This document shows positions 17,501 through 25,764 of a stretch of 64,000 nucleotides of DNA, piece by piece. Every line of letters begins with the position of its first letter. Position 1 is the stretch's first letter. Both the position numbers and the translations under genes were made by a program. The notes beneath the pieces were generated by a model, which saw only the letters and a list, made by a program, of their open reading frames with translations, did not search any database and was not told the origin of the DNA. Where the stretch lies: NCBI GenBank assembly GCA_003712055.1, contig RHLJ01000006.1:1-64000 (forward strand), in the 5' to 3' direction. Source of the stretch: Balneola sp. Lineage in GTDB: Bacteria; Bacteroidota; Rhodothermia; Balneolales; Balneolaceae.

Positions 17501-17540
17501 TGGCACTCGCTTTATTTTTTCAATCCCAAAGGAAGCATAA
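14532..17540 (+). CDS. Two-component propeller / Y_Y_Y sensor histidine kinase (HisKA_2)
   Basis: About 1002 residues with a signal peptide (IKRFFLCLTITLLGYTLALSQ). The periplasmic part has roughly fourteen Reg_prop blades (YAWFATANGLVRFDGK, KLWIGTNEYGIF and similar), then a Y_Y_Y domain (SYKLDGFDDNWN...YTNLPPGEYAFMVKAK), one membrane segment (about 755-775), a short coiled coil, the HisKA_2 box EIHHRVKNNLAVISG with His near 811, and HATPase_c. It is the hybrid-type layout used for polysaccharide or metabolite sensing in Bacteroidota, but without a receiver or AraC tail. Start uncertain: GTG 14532 overlaps the AAGGAG Shine-Dalgarno, while ATT 14538 lies 5 nt after it. Confidence 0.9.
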   Translation: MFIKRFFLCLTITLLGYTLALSQKYNVKTYSVNDGLPSSFVYDVLIDDIGYAWFATANGLVRFDGKNFKNYTTDHGLKDPLIYDIHKDQKGNFWVSTEFGGMALFRNDSLIYLPELANLDSLLINIIADTPDNKLWIGTNEYGIFELGEDGSLSRILNTENGLPDNQVWGIEFDDDGNSWVATSTGVAKYEHGNEVVQVINRENGLSGTIAYQVYIASDGKKWIPTSNGVTVINPDGSLDTIIEVNGEALNYVYNIVEGNDGVIWIGTERDGLYWFDGKEYVHVTKSNGLSSNYIYRLIKDEQGTIWVSTDGNGVNIFKDRGFEIYDGTSELDVNSIYSILEASDGTLWFGTQDGISSYKNGTFRNIALPERYFDQDEIWDIEELSNGDLLMLTFDQQLIQYDGNTFFRPSFSDELYLYYLSDILVDDDGSIWFTAYQNLLKYKDGELTTFETTTDYYWQTELNFIKKDSRGFFWIGTEGGIANFDGKSFRYISESAGLMGGGIYDLAEDNEGSIWVGTNKGISVLSDFDDSGMPAKITPFETHDQYLQETIFLVFDQFGNLWQGTNGGLNYFDIDAWKGHGISMQQHFPFSDYGLGVEFNGLAAILDQSGKLWFGSNSKGLITFVFPDDETKLVPSASPKVFLRDIQIDMETVYHQLQSNDELPEIHTSFDQNNIYFNVNAVDFKNPSRILYSYKLDGFDDNWNVVEDVNEIRYTNLPPGEYAFMVKAKSINSNWGEEQVLASINVDQVFWKTSRFYIMMAIAIFVLILMLNQVALERYEKKKLKELVNEQTKDLTAAVEEKEVLIKEIHHRVKNNLAVISGLLELQSWNVKEPLAKHAIYESKMRVLAMSKIHENLYQNDDLANVNFKKFLEDLVGGISTTMRQTEQDIEVNLDVQDISINVNRGIPLGLIVNEAVSNCYKHAFDQEISGRIDLVFREEGENYFLEIYDDGKGSEEGLLKKKGTSLGISLIKSLAAQLKAQVSHSGENGTRFIFSIPKEA

Positions 17541-17546
17541 GCGATT

Positions 17547-18302
17547 CTAATTCCTCTTAAAAGATCGAATAAATGCTTTAGTGAATTCGCTTTGAGCCAA
17601 TAATCCGGTAATTTTAGCTCTTTGGTCAACCAGTGTTTTGAGGGATTCAGTATCACCCCACATAACTTCTTTAATTTTTCTCATGGCCTCTGGGCTTGAG
17701 CTGGCAAGTCGTTTTGCAAGCAGGTCGATTTTTTCATCCAGTTCAGCTTTTTCTGAAGCAATGTCATTATATAAACCATTCTGGAATGCCCAATCTGCAT
17801 TTTTCCATTCCCATGCATTAATACTAAGAGTAGCAAATGCAGTAAATCCCAATTTCTTCTGAACTAGTGGAGCGATTACGAAAGGGCCAATCCCAATGCT
17901 TAACTCACTTAACTTTACAGAAGCGTCTTTTCCGGCGATAGCATAATCTGAAGAAGCAATAATGCCTACACCGCCACCAACAGCTTTTCCCTGCACCCTG
18001 GTTATGATGAACTTTGGACAGGAAATCATTGCAGTAATTACTCTCCCAAATCCAGAGAAGAAAGCTCTTCCGGTCTCTGCATCTTCTATGGCAATTAATT
18101 CATCAAAGGAGGCTCCGGCGCAGAAAGCTCCATCACCTTTACTCCTTAGAATTATAACAGAGATATCTGAGGATTCACCTGCAGTAGTAATAGCATCAGA
18201 CAATTGCTGAAGCAGAGCACCTGGTAGGGAATTCCCTTTGGGATGAAAAAACTCGATGGTTCCAATACCATCCTGAATGGAGAGATGTACACTTCCTTCC
18301 AT
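17547..18302 (-). CDS. Enoyl-CoA hydratase/isomerase family protein
   Basis: A 251-residue crotonase-fold protein. The oxyanion-hole segments are GAFCAGASFDEL (about 55-66) and VQGKAVGGGVGIIASSDYAIA (about 103-123). In the second active-site segment ELSIGIGPFVIAP the usual catalytic Glu of hydratases (PE.GL.G) is not present in the standard form, so the reaction may be an isomerase or thioesterase-like variant. The start codon overlaps the stop of the upstream small exported protein (18302), so the two form an operon. Confidence 0.85.
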   Translation of the reverse strand: MEGSVHLSIQDGIGTIEFFHPKGNSLPGALLQQLSDAITTAGESSDISVIILRSKGDGAFCAGASFDELIAIEDAETGRAFFSGFGRVITAMISCPKFIITRVQGKAVGGGVGIIASSDYAIAGKDASVKLSELSIGIGPFVIAPLVQKKLGFTAFATLSINAWEWKNADWAFQNGLYNDIASEKAELDEKIDLLAKRLASSSPEAMRKIKEVMWGDTESLKTLVDQRAKITGLLAQSEFTKAFIRSFKRN

Positions 18303-18652
18303 TATTCACTAAAAGTTTCTGTTTGTAAGGTAAAATAATAGCTTTGATAATGGCGGGAATAATCAGAAAAAGAAACCGGGTCAAACTTTCTTACATCAAA
18401 AAAAGGAATGGCATTAAACTCCTCTATAATCGATCGATATTTAATGCTTTCAAAAGCTTTTAGAGAATAGAATAACGGTTTGCTTATAGTAACTGGTGAA
18501 TAGTCGAACTCAAAGGTAAAACTCTCATCATATTGGAAGCTATCGGCTTGAAGAAGTAAATACTCAAATGAACCAGATGTTAGATCCACTTCTTGAGCCT
18601 GGCTATTAAGGCCCAAAAAAAGCAAAGCGGAACAAATAAAAAGTCTTTTCAT
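18302..18652 (-). CDS. Small exported protein, function unknown
   Basis: 116 residues with a signal peptide (MKRLFICSALLFLGLNSQAQ). The mature part is rich in Phe, Tyr and Ser and has no cysteine and no motif I recognise. Its stop overlaps the start of the crotonase-family gene, so it is translated from the same transcript. Nothing indicates a shared pathway. Confidence 0.6.
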   Translation of the reverse strand: MKRLFICSALLFLGLNSQAQEVDLTSGSFEYLLLQADSFQYDESFTFEFDYSPVTISKPLFYSLKAFESIKYRSIIEEFNAIPFFDVRKFDPVSFSDYSRHYQSYYFTLQTETFSE

Positions 18653-18770
18653 ATCAAAATATAGGTTAAAAAACTTACAATTAGCGAAGCAGTTTTAATT
18701 CTTTAACGCCGAGTTGGTTGCAACCCAAATTTATGCTCTTGATATTCCAGAGCTAAACAAATAGTAGATA

Positions 18771-20570
18771 ATGCATCGAGTCTCTTTCCCAACAATCGTT
18801 TTTTTGATTTTGATTTCATGGAAATCAGAAGCCCAAACTGCCAATGAATACACCATATCTTTTGAGAACGCTGTTCACCACGAAGCTAAGATTAGCGCCG
18901 TTTTCTCTAATCTGGATAACAGTCCATTGGAAATAAGGATGAGCAGAACTTCCCCAGGACGATATGCCATTCATAATTTTGCTAAGAATGTGTATGCAGT
19001 AAAAGCATTTGATAGCGAAGGAAATGAACTTGAAATATCCCGACCAAATCCTCAACAATGGGATGTCCATGGTCATAATGGAATGGTCAGGTTTGAATAT
19101 ACTCTGTTTGCTAACAGAGGAGACGGTACCTATTCTCAGGTTGATGAAGCTCATGCTCATTTAAACATACCCGCTACTTTTGTTTTTCCCAGAGACTATC
19201 AACACAGGCCGGTTTACGTAACCTTTGATGTTCGTGAAGACCTGAACTGGCAAGTAGCTACACAACTAAATAGGGTTGGAACCAATACCTATTATGCCCC
19301 TGATACTTATTATTTCATGGACAGCCCTATGCTACTAGCCGATTACCATTTAAGAGAAGAAATGGTGGACGGGCAGCTTATACGAATGGCTTTGCACACT
19401 CCAGCGAGCGAGCGGGAAATAAACGATTACTTTGAAAATGTGATGGGTATTGTAAGAGCTCAGAAAGAGATTTATGGAGAGCTGCCTGAATTCGATTATG
19501 GAGAGTATACCTTCCTGTTAAATTTTATGCCCAACGCAAGTGGGGATGGTATGGAACACAGAAATTCAACCATTGTGTCCGGATCTAAAGATCTGGAAGA
19601 CCCATTGGGCGATTACCGAATCAGTACGGTTTCTCACGAGTTTTTTCATGCCTGGAATGTGGAGCGAATTCGACCTGCGTCTCTAGAGCCATTTGACTTT
19701 GAAGAAGCAAATATGAGCGGTGAACTATGGTTTGCTGAAGGATTCACCAGCTATTATACCGGGTTAACCCTGGCAAGGGCTGGAATTAGAACTCATGAAG
19801 AATATGTGGAAGGACTGGATGGAGCGTTGAATTATGTAATCAACTCGCCAGGAAGACAGTTCTTCAATCCTATTGAGATGAGCTATAGGGCTCCTTTTGT
19901 AGATGCTGCAACATCTATTGATCCTACCAACAATACCAACACCTTTGTTTCCTATTACTCCTATGGAAGTGTGTTGGGGCTCGCACTCGACTTAATGCTT
20001 CGTACGGAGTTCAGAGATTTAAATCTGGATGACTTTATGCGTTTAGTTTGGGAAAAATATGGGGAATCAGAAATTCCCTATTCCATTCGGGATTTAGAAA
20101 CGCTTCTCGGAGAATATGCAGGAGAGGAATTCGCTTCAGCATTCTTTGGTGATTTCATTTATGATAGCGACATGCCCGACTATGAAAGTCTATTTGAACA
20201 AGTTGGGGTAATTTTTGAGCCTGAAAGTCGTGGTACAGCTTCGTTAGGTAATGCTATAAGAGAAAATGACGGGGTCTGGAGATTAACAGGAAATGCACGA
20301 ATTGGAAGTCCGCTTTATGAGGCAGGTATTAACGCACAGGATGAGATTATTTCGGTAGGAGGGGTCAGGCTCTCAACAGTAAACAATGTGGACGAGATTC
20401 TGGAACGCAGACGACCGGGACAAACAATCGAAATAGTATTTAATCGTCTAGGTGAACAAAAAAGGGTTCGGGTAACCCTAGGGGAATCAGATAGAATTAA
20501 AACAGAGCTGGACCGAAGACCAAGTAGGCAGCAAAGGGCTTTGCGAGACGCCTGGTTGAATGGTGAGTAG
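18771..20570 (+). CDS. M61 family metallopeptidase with C-terminal PDZ domain
   Basis: A 599-residue exported protease (signal peptide to about residue 22). An N-terminal beta domain is followed by the zinc motif HEFFHAWNVERIRP (HExxH near residue 288) and the third ligand in LWFAEGFTSYY (Glu near 321), diagnostic for the glycyl aminopeptidase M61 group. A PDZ domain occupies about 490-580 (GSPLYEAGINAQDEIISVGG). The enzyme is periplasmic. It lies upstream of an M24 aminopeptidase, separated by a palindromic repeat. Confidence 0.92.
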   Translation: MHRVSFPTIVFLILISWKSEAQTANEYTISFENAVHHEAKISAVFSNLDNSPLEIRMSRTSPGRYAIHNFAKNVYAVKAFDSEGNELEISRPNPQQWDVHGHNGMVRFEYTLFANRGDGTYSQVDEAHAHLNIPATFVFPRDYQHRPVYVTFDVREDLNWQVATQLNRVGTNTYYAPDTYYFMDSPMLLADYHLREEMVDGQLIRMALHTPASEREINDYFENVMGIVRAQKEIYGELPEFDYGEYTFLLNFMPNASGDGMEHRNSTIVSGSKDLEDPLGDYRISTVSHEFFHAWNVERIRPASLEPFDFEEANMSGELWFAEGFTSYYTGLTLARAGIRTHEEYVEGLDGALNYVINSPGRQFFNPIEMSYRAPFVDAATSIDPTNNTNTFVSYYSYGSVLGLALDLMLRTEFRDLNLDDFMRLVWEKYGESEIPYSIRDLETLLGEYAGEEFASAFFGDFIYDSDMPDYESLFEQVGVIFEPESRGTASLGNAIRENDGVWRLTGNARIGSPLYEAGINAQDEIISVGGVRLSTVNNVDEILERRRPGQTIEIVFNRLGEQKRVRVTLGESDRIKTELDRRPSRQQRALRDAWLNGE

Positions 20571-20651
20571 AATTGATTACTTTTCAAATCTGTTTTATCT
20601 GGAATTTGAGTTCAAGATACTATGTTCCATGAACTCAAAGCACAATTTTTA

Positions 20652-20746
20652 GTCATTCCCGCGCAGGCGGGAATCTAGATTTTGCTTTAATAGTAAAAGC
20701 TATTCTTTATATAAATCTAGATTCCGGCTTATGCTGCGGAATGACC
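20652..20746. repeat. REP-like inverted repeat (long imperfect hairpin)
   Basis: The segment begins GTCATTCCCGCGCAGG and ends with a matching, partly decayed inverse reading ...GCGGAATGAC; the inner arms AATCTAGATT and its complement pair well. It lies between two plus-strand peptidase genes and resembles dispersed REP/BIME-type elements. It could act as a terminator or RNA stabiliser. Confidence 0.75.
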
Positions 20747-20799
20747 AATTTTTAAAGCTTAAAGAGCTAATTAATCAAAACTAACTTATCGGTACAAAA

Positions 20800-22158
20800 A
20801 TGAAGGGTACACACGCTTTAGGGATCTTATTTTTATTCATCATTTGCTTTAGCATGATAGCTCAAGCTCAAAGCTATCCCGAAATTCTTCCTATGAAGCA
20901 ACGAGCAGAGGTGATCAATGATTTGTTGAAGGACAAAATTGAAACTGTGCTTCCCAATATAATGAGAAGAGAAGGCATTGATATGTGGGTAATTATTTCC
21001 AGGGAGTACAACGAAGATCCGGTAATTGAAACCATGTTACCTGCTACCTGGCTAGCTGCTCGGAGAAGAACTATTCTTGTTATATACGACCGGGGTGAGG
21101 AGGAAGGATTAGAAACTTTAGCTGTAGCCAGATATGATGTGGGTGAGATATTCAAAAAAGCATGGAATAAGGAAGTGCAACCCAATCAATGGGAAAGGCT
21201 GAAGGAGATTATTGAAGAACGTGATCCACAGCGAATTGGAATTAATAAATCCGAACATTTTGGCTTAGCAGATGGAATTGTAGCTACCGATTTGGAAGAG
21301 CTTCGGGTTAATATTGGAGAAAAGTATTCAAACCGAATAGTATCAGCAGAAAAGGTAGCTATTGGTTGGCTGGAAACCCGGACTCCAAAGGAAATGGTGC
21401 TCTATCCTCAAATAGTCAGGATTGCCCATGAGATAATAGCTGAAGGTTTTTCAGATAGAGTTATTCAGCCAGGGGTTACAACCACTGATGATGTGGTGTG
21501 GTGGTTCAGAGAAAAAGTGAGAGAATTAAAGTTAATAACCTGGTTTCATCCAAGTGTTTCCATTCAACGAGCTGATCCTGAATCTTTCGATCACCTCAGA
21601 ACATTCGATAGCCGACCGGGAGAAAATGTGATTTTACCGGGAGACCTTCTCCATGTCGATTTTGGAATTACTTACCTAAGGTTGAATACCGATACCCAGC
21701 AACATGCCTATATACTAAAACCTGGTGAAACAGAGGTTCCTGGGTATCTTCAAGAAGCATTTAGAAATGGAAACAGGCTTCAGGATATCTTTACAAACAA
21801 TTTTAGAGAAGGTAGAACCGGAAACGAAGTACTAAAGATGTCTCGTGAAGAAGCTATCGATGAAGGCATTAAACCTTCCATTTATACTCATCCATTGGGG
21901 TACCATGGCCATGCTGCTGGTACTACCTTAGGGATGTGGGATTCTCAGGGGGGTGTTCCTGTAAAAGGAGATTACCCATTACATCTTAATACAGCATATT
22001 CCATTGAACTAAACGCTGCTACCTATATCGAAGAATGGGGAAAGGAAATTCGAATCATGCTAGAAGAAGATGCTTTCTTCGATGAAACCGGGGTTTGGTA
22101 TTTGGATGGTCGCCAAAGAGAGATTTTTACCATACCAAGAATTGCCGCTGAAAAGTGA
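20800..22158 (+). CDS. M24 family metallopeptidase (Xaa-Pro aminopeptidase-like), exported
   Basis: A 452-residue protein with a signal peptide (to AQAQ, about residue 24). The pita-bread domain shows the metal ligands: LLHVDFGITYLRLNTD (first Asp near 287, second about eleven residues later), THPLGYHGHAAG (His), and SIELNAA and IRIMLEEDAF (two Glu). The N-terminal creatinase-like domain spans about 30-200. It should remove N-terminal residues from proline-containing peptides in the periplasm. The next gene starts within its stop codon region (4-nt overlap). Confidence 0.88.
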   Translation: MKGTHALGILFLFIICFSMIAQAQSYPEILPMKQRAEVINDLLKDKIETVLPNIMRREGIDMWVIISREYNEDPVIETMLPATWLAARRRTILVIYDRGEEEGLETLAVARYDVGEIFKKAWNKEVQPNQWERLKEIIEERDPQRIGINKSEHFGLADGIVATDLEELRVNIGEKYSNRIVSAEKVAIGWLETRTPKEMVLYPQIVRIAHEIIAEGFSDRVIQPGVTTTDDVVWWFREKVRELKLITWFHPSVSIQRADPESFDHLRTFDSRPGENVILPGDLLHVDFGITYLRLNTDTQQHAYILKPGETEVPGYLQEAFRNGNRLQDIFTNNFREGRTGNEVLKMSREEAIDEGIKPSIYTHPLGYHGHAAGTTLGMWDSQGGVPVKGDYPLHLNTAYSIELNAATYIEEWGKEIRIMLEEDAFFDETGVWYLDGRQREIFTIPRIAAEK

Positions 22159-22601
22159 CGATTACTGATACTTTTTACTACTACATCATAAAAGGGAGTT
22201 TGATTGTTCAGGTTCCTTTTATTGGTTTCATTATTTATGAATTAATCGTGGGTTACAACTCAAGCGGGGCATCGGATGGTAATTGGTGGAATATTTCTTT
22301 TTTGTTGATAATCCCGATATCAGTACTGGTTCTTAATTTTGTTAAATGGAGTGGGTTAGAAGTAATTGTTATGACTGATAAAGGGTTTCAATTAAAAGAG
22401 GAGTTGGTTCCTTGGGAGAAGGTTCACAGGATTTATCTGAAAGACTCGAATGATATTCTGGTAATAGAGTTCTATAAACAAAAAGAGTTATATATTGCTA
22501 AAACAATAGTAGCACCTGGCAATCATGGCAATTCTGGCAAGGCTAAAAAAATACTAGATCAAGTATATGGAGCCTGGGGAAATTCAAAAGCAGAATCTTA
22601 A
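22155..22601 (+). CDS. Membrane protein with two TM helices, function unknown
   Basis: 148 residues starting at a GTG that overlaps the M24 stop. Two hydrophobic helices (about 15-32 and 47-64) are followed by a soluble beta-rich part (VIVMTDKGFQL, VPWEKVHRIYL, ILVIEFYKQKE) that looks like the PH-like domain seen in YcxB-type small membrane proteins. Function unknown; translational coupling to the peptidase is likely. Confidence 0.6.
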   Translation: MTITDTFYYYIIKGSLIVQVPFIGFIIYELIVGYNSSGASDGNWWNISFLLIIPISVLVLNFVKWSGLEVIVMTDKGFQLKEELVPWEKVHRIYLKDSNDILVIEFYKQKELYIAKTIVAPGNHGNSGKAKKILDQVYGAWGNSKAES

Positions 22602-22607
22602 TTCACT

Positions 22608-23494
22608 TCATTCAACTGCCATAGTTGATTCTGTATCAATTGCTTCTTCAGTAAGTTCCTGTTGCACCCAAAAAACATAGCCTATCCCAAAAGCAGAAAT
22701 GGTATGCCAAATGGCATGTCCCTGGATAATGCAGTGCTCACCAAAAATTCCGCAAAAAGTGGAATCAAGTTGCCTAAAAACAATGGCTATAATAAAAATG
22801 ACTAAGCACCAAAGCACTCTCCCATGATGTGGCTTACCTCTACTCGAAATAATAAGAGGAATAAGAATGATGGCTGCGATCGTACCAAGTGCTAATACAT
22901 CACCTGAAACCGATCTTAAAAAGAATTGCATCCATGTGAGTACAGCAGTTAGAACGATGAGTAGCAGAATATTTTTTTATCAAGCAAAACAAGAACACTG
23001 TTCGCTGCCAGGAAACCAAACACGATGAACATCCCGAAAACGTCTGCAAGTTCACCATTTGGGGTGCCAGCTGCATGAAAGAGGCCGCTTCCAAATCCCA
23101 ATATCAAGGCTACCACAGTAAATAGGATAGCAGTAATATTTGTACGAATGCGTTGGGCGAGGGGAAGCAGAGCAATCACTAGATAAGCTACATTACTCCA
23201 TGTATCCGAAGGGGCAATTGGAACTGAAATGGCAACACCTTTTTTATCCTCATAAGAACTCATGTGTGAGCATACTTCTGACTTGGAAGCCGATGGATCA
23301 CCGACAGCGGCCTGAACACAAGCCGTTCCATTTTCGCAGTACTCGCAACAGTAACCCTTAAGTTGGGGGACAGATCCGTCCGGATAAACAATTTTTAGAG
23401 AAAGCCAAAGGGATAGGAATCCTACAATGGTACTTATTACCAGAAAAAGACCAATTCGTTTATGAAACTCTAAATCAAGAAATGCACCCATCAT
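22608..23494 (-). pseudogene. Ceramidase-like membrane protein split by a frameshift
   Basis: Two adjacent reading frames together make one polytopic protein. The upstream piece (start ATG 23494 with AAAGG before it) has APSDTWSNVAYLVIALLPLAQR and FGSGLFHAAGTPNGELAD. The downstream piece has IIQGHAIWHTISAFGIGYVFW, the C-terminal part of alkaline ceramidase-like (CREST superfamily) proteins. The frames join at an A7 run (minus strand; T7 at 22972-22978): one extra A would restore ...LLDKKNILLLIVLTAVLTWMQFF. A sequencing error, a real mutation, phase variation or slippage at A7 are all possible. The N-terminal part also has a Cys-rich loop (YCCEYCENGTAC). Confidence 0.72.
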
Positions 23495-23656
23495 AATACC
23501 CTTTAATATGTTAAGTCTAACACCAATAAAAAATATGTACATCCTGCTACCCAAATGCAATTTATGTCTTAACTATCCAAAATCACTGCGCAACAATAAC
23601 CTAACTTGTTCGATAGAACCCGATCGTTTATTTTAAGCCAATCAATTAATCGGGTT

Positions 23657-25555
23657 ATGTTAGCAATTAGGGTTATTTGGTTCTCCATTTCTCTACTACT
23701 TATTATTTCCGGAACAGCCAATGCACAACATGGCCATGGAGCTTCCCAGCTTGATGAGCTCACTCAGCAATTGGAAAACAGTGCGGGTTCCGACCGTATA
23801 GAGATTTTGCACCGACTTTCATCAAGAATATCTTTTCAAAATACCCAACTAGCTACCGAATATGCCCAGGAGGCGCTGGATCTATCCAAAGCATTAAATA
23901 GTGATAGTCTGATAGCCGAAAGTCATTACTTTTTAGGGTATGCCTTTGCATTTACGGATAAAAAGTCAGCAGCTATAAACAATTTCCTGGACGCTCAAAT
24001 CATCTTTGAGCGACTTGGAGAAAAGGCGAATGAACTTAGGGTTCTACAGGTGTTAGGTTCTTCATATGTAGATATCTCAGAATATGAGCGAGCTTCAGAA
24101 CTATACTTCAAATCGCTGGAATATGCCCGAGAACTAGGGAATGAACGCGGTGAGGTTTTTGCACTTACTAAGCTGGGACTGGTTCAGCAAAACCTTGAAG
24201 AATACAGAATAGCTCAGCGTTTTTTACACGATGCCATACACAAAGCCCAGGAAATAGGAGATTGGGGAGGAGAATCGATTGCACTTTCAGAAGCTGGATT
24301 TCTGGAAGAGAAAAACGGGAATCTTGAGAAAGCAGCGGAGTATTATCAAAAAGCGATATCCTTGTTTAAGGATAAGGGCTACCAGCATGCTGTGCCGCAG
24401 CTCATGCTTAACATTGCGAATATTTACCAGGATGAAGACAGGTTATCAGAAGCCCTTGAAATGGCTAACAATGCAGTAAAACTAGCCGATTCATTAGGCA
24501 ATACGTTTATGGCCTTGCACAACCTTGACGAAGTTGCCGAAGTGTACTATGAAATGGGTAATTATGATCGGGCCACCAATATTCTGGAAGAAGGAATTGA
24601 GAAGGCAGAGCAGGCCGGGTTCTCCAATACTACTCAGTTTTTATTGAATAAACTTTCCCATATGCACCTTAACAAAGGTGATTTAGCAGACTCCAGAGAC
24701 GCGGCCTTCAAAGCTAAAACATTGGCTTTGTCAGTGAATGACTGGAGGATGGCAGAAAACAATATTGAGGTACTTATTCAGGTTGCCAAAGAGACTGGAG
24801 CTTATGATGAAGCAACAGCATACCATGAAGAATTAATTGCTGTTCGGGATTCTATTTTAGACGAAGAGCGAGCAAAGAATCTGGTAGAGTTTGAAGCCCG
24901 GTTCCGAATTGGAGAAAGGGAACAGGAAATCGCTGCTCTACAGGCCGAAAATGAAAGAAGGAGTATCATACAGGCTTCACTGGTTGGTGGATTGGCTCTC
25001 TTTATCGTGATAGGTTTATTAATAGTCAGAAGTCAGCGGCATAAGATTCAAAAAGGAGAGGCAGAACTTGAAGTATCGAAGTTGAAAAGAAAAGAACTTC
25101 AACGGGATATTGAGTTTAAGAATAAGCAGCTTACTACTCATAGCCTCAATATGGTGCAGAAAAATGAGATGATGGAAGAAATGAAGGAAAAGGTTGAAAA
25201 CCTGAAGAGAGAGGTTTCTTCTCGTGAATTAAATAGCCTTTCTCGACTCGTTGATCAAAGTTTTAGCCTTGATGAGGACTGGAAGCAATTCAAGATGCAT
25301 TTCGAAGAAGTACATTCCGGGTTTTACCACATCCTTAAAGAACGCTATTCCGACCTGACTCCCAATGAAATGAGGCTTTCTGCCTTAGTAAAACTAAATC
25401 TTACCATTAAAGAGATGGCTGCCATTCTGGGTATTTCTCCTGATTCCGTTAAAACAGCCCGCTATCGTCTTAGAAAAAAACTGGATTTGAATACCGAGGA
25501 TAATCTCACCGAGTTTATGATAGCGCTCGAAAAAGAGTCACTTGAGGTTTCATAG
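23657..25555 (+). CDS. TPR sensor with C-terminal LuxR-type HTH regulator
   Basis: About 632 residues. A signal/anchor (MLAIRVIWFSISLLL, to ANAQ) leads to tandem TPR units (about 45-390: YAQEALDLSKALN, AAEYYQKAISLF and others), a coiled coil, one TM helix (about 435-455), another coiled coil (455-530), and a C-terminal helix-turn-helix (SDLTPNEMRLSALVKLN, then MAAILGISPDSVKTARYRLRKKL). This TPR-TM-HTH layout is common in Bacteroidota and Balneolota. I chose ATG 23657 because it gives a clean signal sequence; a TTG at 23606 also reads in frame. Ligand and targets unknown. Confidence 0.85.
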   Translation: MLAIRVIWFSISLLLIISGTANAQHGHGASQLDELTQQLENSAGSDRIEILHRLSSRISFQNTQLATEYAQEALDLSKALNSDSLIAESHYFLGYAFAFTDKKSAAINNFLDAQIIFERLGEKANELRVLQVLGSSYVDISEYERASELYFKSLEYARELGNERGEVFALTKLGLVQQNLEEYRIAQRFLHDAIHKAQEIGDWGGESIALSEAGFLEEKNGNLEKAAEYYQKAISLFKDKGYQHAVPQLMLNIANIYQDEDRLSEALEMANNAVKLADSLGNTFMALHNLDEVAEVYYEMGNYDRATNILEEGIEKAEQAGFSNTTQFLLNKLSHMHLNKGDLADSRDAAFKAKTLALSVNDWRMAENNIEVLIQVAKETGAYDEATAYHEELIAVRDSILDEERAKNLVEFEARFRIGEREQEIAALQAENERRSIIQASLVGGLALFIVIGLLIVRSQRHKIQKGEAELEVSKLKRKELQRDIEFKNKQLTTHSLNMVQKNEMMEEMKEKVENLKREVSSRELNSLSRLVDQSFSLDEDWKQFKMHFEEVHSGFYHILKERYSDLTPNEMRLSALVKLNLTIKEMAAILGISPDSVKTARYRLRKKLDLNTEDNLTEFMIALEKESLEVS

Positions 25556-25764
25556 AAACCTCAATAAAACCAGTTTTAGCACAAAAAAATTAGGCTGATC
25601 ACCTAATGTTTACTCCTACCTTAGTGTACCTGTACACCCATTGTTGACGCAAGGACTCGCATCCCACCTGGTCTAACTGCGTAATTTTTACCGCATCAGA
25701 AATGAGGCGTCAAGATTGAATAATCACTAAGAAAAATAAACTTAACATTTAGGTAGTAATAACA

